A stretch of 12,521 nucleotides of DNA, from NCBI GenBank assembly GCA_964361075.1, contig CAYHZL010000102.1:1-12521 (forward strand), given 5' to 3'. Shown one piece after another: positions 7,441 through 12,521 of the stretch. This DNA is from CAYHZL01 sp964361075. Its GTDB lineage: Bacteria; Bacteroidota; Ignavibacteria; UBA10030; UBA8401. The notes under the pieces are model-generated. The model was not told the origin of the DNA. It saw only the letters and a list, made by a program, of their open reading frames with translations, and made no database searches. Made by a program: the position numbers and the translations under genes. The number at the start of each line of letters is the position of its first letter. Positions within the stretch are counted from its first letter, which is position 1.

Positions 7441-8352
7441 GTGAGTCTTTTAGTTGTTGGTTCCATAGCATTAGATACAATCGAAACACCATTCGGCAAA
7501 GCAGATGATGCGTTGGGAGGATCGGCAACGTACATTTCTCTCGCGGCAAGTTATTTTACGACACCAGTCCGCATGGTAGGAGTTGTTGGCGGAGATTTTC
7601 CGAAATCGGCGATTGATTTATTTAATGACCACAGCATTGACATCGAAGGAATTGAGACCGTTGCGGATGGAAAAACATTTCGATGGGGCGGAAAGTATCA
7701 TTACGATCTCAATATGCGCGATACGCTCTTCACACATTTGAATGTGTTTGAACATTTCGATCCGAAGATTCCTGATGCGTATAAAAAAAGTAAATATGTC
7801 TGCTTAGGAAATATCGATCCTGTGTTGCAACGCAAAGTGCTCGATCAAATTGAGAAACCGAAATTTGTGGTGGGCGATACGATGAATTTATGGATTGATA
7901 TCAAGCGCGATGAACTCATCAAAACAATTGCACGGCTTGATGTGTTGATCATTAATGATTCAGAAGCACGGTTGCTAAGTAAAGAACCAAATCTGCTGCG
8001 CGCGGCAAAAATTATTATGCAGATGGGACCAAAAAATATTATCATTAAAAAAGGTGAACACGGCGCACTATTAATTACGAAAGAAACTGTCTTCTCTGCG
8101 CCTGCATATCCATTAGAAGATATTTACGATCCGACCGGCGCCGGTGATACATTCGCCGGCGGATTTGTCGGCTGGCTGGCAAAGACCGACGATCTATCCG
8201 ATGACAATTTGAAAAAAGCTGTTATCCACGGCAGCGCAATGGCATCTTTCTGCTGCGAAAAGTTTTCTGTGAATGGTATTGCAGATTTGTCGCACTTGCG
8301 GATTCGAAATAGGTTTATAGATTTCCACGAATTGTCGCGATTTGAAAAGTAA
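7441..8352 (+). CDS. PfkB-family carbohydrate/nucleoside kinase
   Basis: From the GTG at 7441 the product is 303 residues, a normal size for ribokinase/PfkB enzymes, which phosphorylate sugars or nucleosides with ATP in the cytoplasm. Visible hallmarks are the N-terminal strand LLVVGSIALD, the substrate-lid GG motif in ALGGSATY (residues 24-31), INDSEARLL (171-179), IIKKGEHGALL (201-211) and the C-terminal signature DPTGAGDTFAGGFVG (230-244) with catalytic Asp236. The substrate is not determined. The next gene encodes a methylthioribose-1-phosphate isomerase, so a purine-nucleoside or ribose-1-phosphate substrate is a reasonable guess. The gene is probably co-transcribed with the Nudix gene and ends at the hairpin at 8373-8407. 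Family confidence is high; specificity is unknown. Confidence 0.9.
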   Translation: MSLLVVGSIALDTIETPFGKADDALGGSATYISLAASYFTTPVRMVGVVGGDFPKSAIDLFNDHSIDIEGIETVADGKTFRWGGKYHYDLNMRDTLFTHLNVFEHFDPKIPDAYKKSKYVCLGNIDPVLQRKVLDQIEKPKFVVGDTMNLWIDIKRDELIKTIARLDVLIINDSEARLLSKEPNLLRAAKIIMQMGPKNIIIKKGEHGALLITKETVFSAPAYPLEDIYDPTGAGDTFAGGFVGWLAKTDDLSDDNLKKAVIHGSAMASFCCEKFSVNGIADLSHLRIRNRFIDFHELSRFEK

Positions 8353-8372
8353 CGGTAGTTTATGAAGAGCAC

Positions 8373-8417
8373 AAGACAGAATGCAGATTCACTCTGTGTT
8401 CTGTCTTTGTTATTTTA
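8373..8417 (+). terminator. Intrinsic terminator of the Nudix-kinase operon
   Basis: AAGACAGAATGCAGA at 8373-8387 pairs with TCTGTGTTCTGTCTT at 8393-8407: 15 continuous pairs including two G/U wobbles, around the loop TTCAC. The T-rich tail TGTTATTTTA follows. Its last nine bases (8409-8417) are also the left copy of the direct repeat that flanks the inserted element beginning at 8418. Confidence 0.8.
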
Positions 8418-8567
8418 CTGATGTTACGCACAGCAAAATAATGCCTAATAAAGTAAGGACGTCATGCCCGAATGCTTTAATCGGGCATCCATTTTATAGA
8501 TTCCCGCTAAAAACATGCGGGAATGACGATTAGTTTTTTTCTCTTTTGCGTAACATGAGTTATTTTA
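8409..8567. mobile_element. MITE-like insertion with terminal inverted repeats and 9-bp direct repeats
   Basis: ATGTTACGCA at 8421-8430 and its exact reverse complement TGCGTAACAT at 8547-8556 bound an element of about 141 bp (8418-8558). GTTATTTTA occurs immediately outside on both sides, at 8409-8417 and 8559-8567, as expected for a 9-bp target-site duplication. The interior has no gene but contains the two-hairpin repeat at 8460-8528. Removing the element would put the operon terminator tail directly before GAAAGAAACTATG of mtnA, which is a sensible ancestral junction. A 9-bp duplication is seen with several transposase families (for example IS4-like), but no transposase is present here, so the element would be non-autonomous. 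Confidence 0.6.
8460..8528. repeat. Dispersed two-hairpin repeat, copy A
   Basis: CGTCAT at 8460-8465 and ATGACG at 8523-8528 bound two perfect 8-bp stems with 9-nt loops. The first is ATGCCCGA (8464-8471) with TCGGGCAT (8481-8488). The second is ATTCCCGC (8500-8507) with GCGGGAAT (8517-8524). A related copy lies inverted at 11919-12019. The ATTCCC...GGGAAT core recalls the dRS3-type repeats of Neisseria and similar elements in other bacteria; that is a resemblance, not a proven relation. Confidence 0.75.
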
Positions 8568-8577
8568 GAAAGAAACT

Positions 8578-9615
8578 ATGCACAGAATAAAAAGCATCGA
8601 GTGGCTTGGCAATACAGTTCGGTTGATTGATCAGACAAAACTTCCCACGGAAGAACTCTACATCGAAACTGATTCATTAGACGTTCTAGCTGATGCAATC
8701 ATTAAATTAAAAGTACGAGGTGCGCCGGCGCTTGGTGTTGCGGCAGCGTACGGGATTGTATTAGGCACGCAAAAAAATATTTCTTCATCGAAAGAAAAAT
8801 TTTTTCAATCATTTGAAAACTCGGCAGCATTGATCGCACGCACTCGTCCGACAGCAAAAAATTTATTCTGGGCATTGGAACGAATGCGCACAGTGCTTCG
8901 TCAAAATAAAGACAATGACACTGCAACGCTCTTTGAAAAATTGAAACATGAAGCATTGGCTCTTCACGTGGAAGATGAGGTAATGTGTCTGGCAATCGGT
9001 AATCACGGTGCGGAACTTGTGCCGATGAACGCAACAATTATTACGCATTGCAACACCGGTGCATTGGCAACCGGCGGCATTGGAACTGCGCAAGCTGTAA
9101 TCACCACAGCGCACGAACAAAAGAAAAATATTCGTGTTTTTGCAGATGAAACCCGTCCGCTGTTACAAGGCGCGCGGCTCACCGTGTGGGAATTGCAAAA
9201 AGCCGGTGTTGATGTTACACTTATTTGCGACAACACCGCTGCATTTGTGATGCAGAAAAATAAAATTGATTTGGTCATAGTTGGCGCGGATAGAATTGCA
9301 GCGAACGGCGATACCGCAAACAAAATCGGTACATACAATCTGGCTGTGATTGCACAAAAACATGGAGTTCCTTTTTACATTGCTGCACCAACTTCAACAA
9401 TTGATAGTTCATTGCAAAACGGAAAAGAAATTCCGATTGAAGAACGAAGTGCTGATGAAGTGGTGAATGGTTTTGGAAAACAAACCGCACCGAGCGGCGT
9501 GAAAGTATTTTCACCGGCATTTGATGTTACGCCCAATGAATTTATTTCAGCCATCATCACAGAAAAAGGAATTCTGCGTCCGCCGTTTGTTCATTCAATA
9601 GCGAGCATCCTGTGA
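8578..9615 (+). CDS. mtnA: S-methyl-5-thioribose-1-phosphate isomerase
   Basis: MtnA converts methylthioribose-1-phosphate to methylthioribulose-1-phosphate in the methionine salvage pathway, in the cytoplasm. The 345-residue product has the full family length and all main motifs: VRGAPALGVAAAYG (46-59), TRPTAKNLFWALERM (89-103), THCNTGALATGG (156-167) with catalytic Cys158, FADETRPLLQGARLT (188-202), and GADRIAANGDTANKIGTY (236-253) with catalytic Asp238. The RGAPAIG/THCNTGALAT combination separates MtnA from its eIF2B relatives, although ribose-1,5-bisphosphate isomerases are a related alternative. The ATG has only a weak purine-rich stretch (AGAAAGAAA) upstream. The stop overlaps the recO start by four bases, so translation is probably coupled. 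Other salvage genes are not in the window. The DNA immediately upstream is an inserted element, which may have altered its promoter. Confidence 0.95.
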   Translation: MHRIKSIEWLGNTVRLIDQTKLPTEELYIETDSLDVLADAIIKLKVRGAPALGVAAAYGIVLGTQKNISSSKEKFFQSFENSAALIARTRPTAKNLFWALERMRTVLRQNKDNDTATLFEKLKHEALALHVEDEVMCLAIGNHGAELVPMNATIITHCNTGALATGGIGTAQAVITTAHEQKKNIRVFADETRPLLQGARLTVWELQKAGVDVTLICDNTAAFVMQKNKIDLVIVGADRIAANGDTANKIGTYNLAVIAQKHGVPFYIAAPTSTIDSSLQNGKEIPIEERSADEVVNGFGKQTAPSGVKVFSPAFDVTPNEFISAIITEKGILRPPFVHSIASIL

Positions 9616-10370
9616 TTGTTTCGACTGAAGCGATTGTGTTGCGCACAATGAAATTCAGAGATACAAGTAAAATTGTAACGCTCTACACACGCAAGTTTGG
9701 GAAAATAAAAGTGTTGGCGAAAGGTGCGCGCGCGGCAAAAAATAAATTTGGTGCATCGCTCGAGCCAATGACACATTCGCATGTTGTGTTATACAAAAAA
9801 GAGAATCGCGAACTGCATTTGCTTTCGAAAAGTGAACTGCAGACGCCGTTTCATCATTTGTTTTCTGATGGAGAAAAAATTACAGTTGGGTTAGCAGTGA
9901 TTGAGCTGGTGAATATGGTGATGCACGATGAGGAAGAAAATGAAACAATGTTTCAATTAGTTGCCGCTACTCTGCTTTCAATTGACCGCGCTCAAAAAAA
10001 TATTCTTGCTGTGATGTTTGCATTTCAAATAAAGATGCTGCAACTTTTCGGTGTTGGTCTTTCTCTTGAACAGTGTTCGCATTGTGAAAAACAGATCGGT
10101 AAGGATGAACGTATTCCGTATGTGCATTTGCTGTTAACCAATGGAAAAAATGTTTGTGCATCATGCGGTAAAGAACAGCACGCGGGCGGTGTGAAAGTAA
10201 CAATGGGTGCGGTGCGATCGTTGCAGTTTCTATACTCATCGCCAATAGAAAAAGCCTCGTCTCTGCTTCTTTCATCGCTGATAAAAGAAGAAATACTTTC
10301 GCTTCTTCAATCGTATATGCAATACCATATTGAGGGTGTGAGAACTTTGAAATCGTTGACGCTGTTATAG
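9612..10370 (+). CDS. recO: DNA repair protein RecO
   Basis: RecO helps load RecA onto SSB-coated single-stranded DNA together with RecR in the RecF pathway. The 252-residue product is of normal length. It starts with the OB-fold region typical of RecO (STEAIVLRTMKFRDTSKIVT, 4-23, then a basic KVLAKGARAAKNKFG stretch at 33-47) and continues into the helical C-terminal domain. A four-cysteine zinc site is visible: Cys155/Cys158 in CSHC and Cys182/Cys185 in CASC. The GTG start at 9612-9614 overlaps the mtnA TGA (9613-9615) in the arrangement GTGA, so ribosomes finishing mtnA can re-initiate here. This overlap supports the GTG in place of a later start. Confidence 0.94.
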   Translation: MIVSTEAIVLRTMKFRDTSKIVTLYTRKFGKIKVLAKGARAAKNKFGASLEPMTHSHVVLYKKENRELHLLSKSELQTPFHHLFSDGEKITVGLAVIELVNMVMHDEEENETMFQLVAATLLSIDRAQKNILAVMFAFQIKMLQLFGVGLSLEQCSHCEKQIGKDERIPYVHLLLTNGKNVCASCGKEQHAGGVKVTMGAVRSLQFLYSSPIEKASSLLLSSLIKEEILSLLQSYMQYHIEGVRTLKSLTLL

Positions 10371-10431
10371 AAGTTGGTAGGATCCTATTCTGAAACGAAG
10401 AAGATATGCGTAATTTTTAAAAGACACTGAT

Positions 10432-11727
10432 ATGATAAAAAAACTTTACATTACGACATTGCTTTTTATGTTCATTCAATCATCGTTTGGACAGAAAGTT
10501 TCAACCTTTGAGGAGAGTATTGCGACCTATTTCAATGAAATAAAAATTGAGGCAAAGAGACATCAACAAATATGGGCGAAGGATTTATATGGACCAATCC
10601 TTTTAGTCAATCCTAATACAAGACAACTATTTGCAAACTTTTCTGACACTGCTGGCATTCTCAAGCAAGTTCGTAAAATTTATTCTGGAATTTTACCAAA
10701 CGAAATTAACATTGCAAACACAGCTATCAATTGGAACGGCAGACGTTGGGCTATGATTATGCTTCCATTACCAGCCAATACACAGGAGAGAATAAATTTA
10801 CTTGCTCACGAGTTATTTCACGTTGCTCAACCTTCATTAGGTTTTCAACTGTTCAACACTCAAAATAATCACCTCGACCAAAAGGACGGAAGAATTTATC
10901 TGCGTTTAGAATTAGAAGTATTAAAAAAAGCTATACAAACGACAAATGAATTTGAAATGAAAACGCATCTTGCCAATGCTTTGATTTTTAGAAAATATCG
11001 TTATATGCTTTATCCCGGAGCAGACACAACCGAAAATTTATTAGAACTTAATGAAGGGCTTGCTGAATATACAGGTTCGGTAATTAGCGGAAGAAATAAA
11101 AAACAATCTACAGAACACTTTGTGCAAAGCATAAATGCCTTTTTGAGCAACCCTACATTTGTTCGTTCATTTGCTTATCAAACAATTCCTATCTACGGTT
11201 ATTTACTTGTGAATACAAAAAAAGGATGGAACAGCGAAACAACAATTAAAACAAACTTGACCGACTATTTTATAAAGGCATTTGACTTATCACTACCAAA
11301 TGATATAAAGAAAACGACTGATTCAGTTTTAAATCAATACAACGGAGAAATAATTATTTCAGAAGAAAAAGCAAGAGACGAAAAAACAAAAAAGCTAATT
11401 GCAGAATACAAAAGTAAATTTATTGAACAACCTCATTTTGAAATTATATTTGAGCAAATGAATGTATCATTTGACCCAAGAAATATTATGCCTATTGAAG
11501 ACAAAGGAACAGTTTATCCAAACATAAGAGTAAGTGATAACTGGGGTATACTTACAGTTGAAAATGGAGCATTAATGAGTTCTAGTTGGGACAAAATTTC
11601 AGTAACCATTCCTATAAAAATTGAGAATAAAAATATAAGCGGAGACGGTTGGATACTGGAACTTAAGAACGGATATTCTGTAACAAAAGACGAAAGTAAT
11701 GGCAGTTACAAACTGACAAAAAAATAA
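10432..11727 (+). CDS. Exported zinc metalloprotease, HExxH (gluzincin-like), family not identified
   Basis: The 431-residue product has an N-terminal signal peptide (KK then a hydrophobic run, ending about SSFGQ, residue 21). LLAHELFHVAQ (123-133) contains the HExxH zinc motif with His126, Glu127 and His130. NEGLAEYTG (207-215) supplies the likely third zinc ligand, Glu208, about 80 residues on, which is the gluzincin pattern. The C-terminal part (about 340-431) looks like a separate beta-rich region resembling a small PDZ-like or adhesion domain, but this is weak. The gene is visibly AT-richer, with more AAA/GAA/AAT codons, than mtnA and recO before it. It is followed 16 bases later by an attC-like hairpin, which suggests acquisition as a cassette. 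There is no strong ribosome site. Substrate and exact peptidase family cannot be named from sequence alone. Confidence 0.85.
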   Translation: MIKKLYITTLLFMFIQSSFGQKVSTFEESIATYFNEIKIEAKRHQQIWAKDLYGPILLVNPNTRQLFANFSDTAGILKQVRKIYSGILPNEINIANTAINWNGRRWAMIMLPLPANTQERINLLAHELFHVAQPSLGFQLFNTQNNHLDQKDGRIYLRLELEVLKKAIQTTNEFEMKTHLANALIFRKYRYMLYPGADTTENLLELNEGLAEYTGSVISGRNKKQSTEHFVQSINAFLSNPTFVRSFAYQTIPIYGYLLVNTKKGWNSETTIKTNLTDYFIKAFDLSLPNDIKKTTDSVLNQYNGEIIISEEKARDEKTKKLIAEYKSKFIEQPHFEIIFEQMNVSFDPRNIMPIEDKGTVYPNIRVSDNWGILTVENGALMSSSWDKISVTIPIKIENKNISGDGWILELKNGYSVTKDESNGSYKLTKK

Positions 11728-11737
11728 AAAACCACGC

Positions 11738-11864
11738 ATAACAGCACCTTGGCAAAAAAGCGGGTTCCATAGTAGTATCAAGCGTAGTGTTTCAAATAGA
11801 CTGTTGTGGTAGGTTGACAGTTTTGTGCTTCTCTAAATCCGCTTCTTCGCCAAGCTGCAAACCG
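11738..11864. repeat. Long imperfect hairpin, attC-like (possible degraded cassette recombination site)
   Basis: After ATAAC (11738-11742), GCA-C-CTTGGC (11744-11753) pairs with GCCAAG-C-TGC (11849-11858) and AAGCGGGTT (11758-11766) pairs with AATCCGCTT (11836-11844). The arms are separated by small mismatched steps. About 69 nt lie between them, with an internal ACTGT/ACAGT stem (11800-11804, 11817-11821). Two arm boxes, small mismatches, a variable middle and a TAAC box just after a gene stop are the architecture of integron attC sites. The expected GTTA box on the far side reads GATA (11864-11867), so the site may be degraded. Alternatively it is only the gene's 3'-end hairpin. Confidence 0.45.
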
Positions 11865-11918
11865 ATATCAGACATTGTATTAAATTTTTGTAACTGCTCA
11901 GCGTGCTATAGAATACGT

Positions 11919-12019
11919 CGTCATTCCCGTCACAAAGTGATCCCTTCGGGACATGTTTTAGGCGGGAATCCACGATGAACAAAGAAATGGATGCCCGATA
12001 AAAACATTCGGGCATGACG
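11919..12019. repeat. Dispersed two-hairpin repeat, copy B (inverted relative to copy A, with extra hairpins)
   Basis: CGTCAT at 11919-11924 and ATGACG at 12014-12019 bound the element, and GAATA/TATTC (11911-11915, 12021-12025) extend the symmetry. The first stem is ATTCCCG (11923-11929) with CGGGAAT (11963-11969). Its 33-nt loop carries two further mini-hairpins: TCAC-AAA-GTGA (11930-11940) and TCCC-TTC-GGGA (11941-11951). The second stem is ATGCCCGA (11991-11998) with TCGGGCAT (12008-12015) around TAAAAACAT, the same loop as the second hairpin of copy A. Confidence 0.75.
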
Positions 12020-12070
12020 TTATTCGGGATTTATTCTTTAATTCAGTATATATTAAAAACATGTTGAGTA

Positions 12071-12104
12071 GCGCGTTCAGTACGCCAAAGACGCGCACTT
12101 TTTT
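12071..12104 (+). terminator. T-tailed hairpin upstream of the HtrA gene
   Basis: GCGCGT (12071-12076) pairs with ACGCGC (12091-12096), and six Ts at 12099-12104 follow. It has the form of an intrinsic terminator reading rightward. It lies about 340 bases after the last + strand gene and 94 bases before the HtrA start. It may either stop read-through from upstream or act as an attenuator if the HtrA promoter lies before it (for example at the AT-rich TATATATT near 12047). Confidence 0.55.
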
Positions 12105-12110
12105 CAAACA

Positions 12111-12145
12111 GAGTAACTCACGATTTTGAGTTACTTAGGAGTTAC
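12111..12145 (+). promoter_or_regulatory. Leader hairpin with a competing direct repeat before the HtrA gene
   Basis: AGTAACTCA (12112-12120) pairs perfectly with TGAGTTACT (12127-12135) around CGATTT, giving nine pairs. GAGTTAC occurs again at 12139-12145 and could replace the first GAGTTAC (12128-12134) in pairing with GTAACTC (12113-12119). Two mutually exclusive hairpins are therefore possible in the 5' leader, or this is a double-stranded operator. It is not the CIRCE heat-shock element. Confidence 0.4.
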
Positions 12146-12197
12146 AAATTTTTCAGCAGTCTTAAATCAATAAACATTTTTTGGAGGTAATATTTTT

Positions 12198-12521
12198 ATG
12201 AAAAGAACAGTTATCGCAGCATTATTTTTTATCACCATTGGAATTATTTTTGGTGTAACGCTCGTTTCTAATTTCAACGGCATTGCATTAAGCGACGCAC
12301 AATCAAAATCTATAAAGCTTGGTGCGGATCGTGCACCGTTATCAACAAATTTGGATTTAAAAACAGCAAACGATGCGTTTGTTACTGTGGCGAAAGAAGC
12401 GACACCGCCGGTTGTTTCCATTATCGTAACAACGAAAGTGAAAAAAGGAAAAAACATGGACGAGTTTTTCCATTTCTTTCCTGACTTCAAATTTAAACAT
12501 CCTGATGAACAGCAATCGCAA
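12198..12521 (+). CDS. HtrA/Do-type periplasmic serine protease, N-terminal part (cut by window end)
   Basis: The ATG at 12198 follows GGAGG (12183-12187) by ten bases and opens 108 residues to the window edge. MKRTVIAALFFITIGIIFGV is a signal peptide or membrane anchor. The stretch NDAFVTVAKEATPPVVSIIV (58-77) is the usual lead-in to the trypsin-like domain of Do/DegP-family proteases. This is followed by the flexible, charged and Phe-rich loop (DEFFHFFPDFKFKHP) seen before the catalytic His in these proteins. The catalytic residues and PDZ domains would lie beyond the window. These enzymes degrade or refold damaged envelope proteins. The hairpins just upstream suggest regulated expression. 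Family assignment rests on the N-terminus only. Confidence 0.82.
   Translation, partial: MKRTVIAALFFITIGIIFGVTLVSNFNGIALSDAQSKSIKLGADRAPLSTNLDLKTANDAFVTVAKEATPPVVSIIVTTKVKKGKNMDEFFHFFPDFKFKHPDEQQSQ

Noticed and set aside
8702..9560. Several minus-strand open frames opposite mtnA
   Set aside because: They mutually overlap, resemble no known family and lie opposite a complete, motif-rich mtnA.
10378..10387. TAGGATCCTA palindrome after recO as a terminator
   Set aside because: It is short, with only three possible stem pairs around a 4-nt loop and no T-run; it is not convincing as a terminator.
11787..12015. Small open frames (60-63 residues) on both strands between the metalloprotease and htrA genes
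   Set aside because: They run across hairpin repeats, lack ribosome sites and give Cys/Ser-rich, non-protein-like sequence. The region is better explained by repeats.
12076..12083. Solitary TTCAGTAC (reverse complement of the array octamer) in the loop of the hairpin before htrA
   Set aside because: One 8-mer on either strand is expected fairly often by chance in 12.5 kb, and there is no periodic partner.
12111..12136. CIRCE-type heat-shock operator before htrA
   Set aside because: The 9-bp arms AGTAACTCA/TGAGTTACT with a 6-nt loop do not match the CIRCE arms TTAGCACTC/GAGTGCTAA with a 9-nt spacer.
12167..12490. 107-residue minus-strand open frame opposite the htrA start
   Set aside because: The + strand has a strong ribosome site, a signal peptide and family-typical HtrA sequence; the minus frame is a shadow.

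Overview
The window looks like chromosomal DNA from a member of the Bacteroidota/Ignavibacteria group (FCB lineage). The strongest support is a 1604-residue secreted protease that ends in a type IX secretion (T9SS) sorting domain of the style usual in Ignavibacteria-like genomes. AT-rich intergenic DNA, a proline-rich lipoprotein and several genes with weak Shine-Dalgarno sites fit this. The assignment is an inference, not a database result. All supported genes lie on the + strand.

Layout. 1-89 is the 3' end of a gene with a proline-rich tail. 90-648 has no convincing gene. It holds a pair of mutually inverted 15-bp hairpins and then an exactly periodic array: the octamer GTACTGAA every 21 bp, with 13-nt variable stretches between copies. 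This array is the least explained and most interesting feature of the window. 649-1728 encodes a putative surface lipoprotein with propeller-like repeats. 1729-1919 carries unusual palindromes, including four GTAC motifs spaced exactly 8 bp apart. 1920-6734 encodes the giant secreted S8/S53-like protease. It ends at a heptamer repeat and a hairpin terminator.

6933-10370 is the housekeeping part: a Nudix hydrolase and a PfkB-family sugar/nucleoside kinase (31 bp apart, shared terminator), then mtnA (methionine salvage) overlapping recO (recombinational repair) by 4 bp. Between the kinase terminator and mtnA sits a MITE-like insertion with 10-bp terminal inverted repeats and a 9-bp direct repeat at its borders. 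It contains a two-hairpin repeat.

10432-11727 encodes an exported HExxH metalloprotease. It is visibly AT-richer than mtnA and recO and is followed at once by a long imperfect hairpin with attC-like architecture, so it may have arrived as a gene cassette. A second, inverted copy of the two-hairpin repeat follows. Then come a T-tailed hairpin and a second hairpin with a competing repeat, both in front of an HtrA/Do-type periplasmic protease gene that runs off the window end at 12198-12521.

Together the window mixes core metabolism and repair genes with exported proteins (lipoprotein, T9SS protease, metalloprotease, HtrA). Its intergenic spaces have collected repeats of at least four different kinds.
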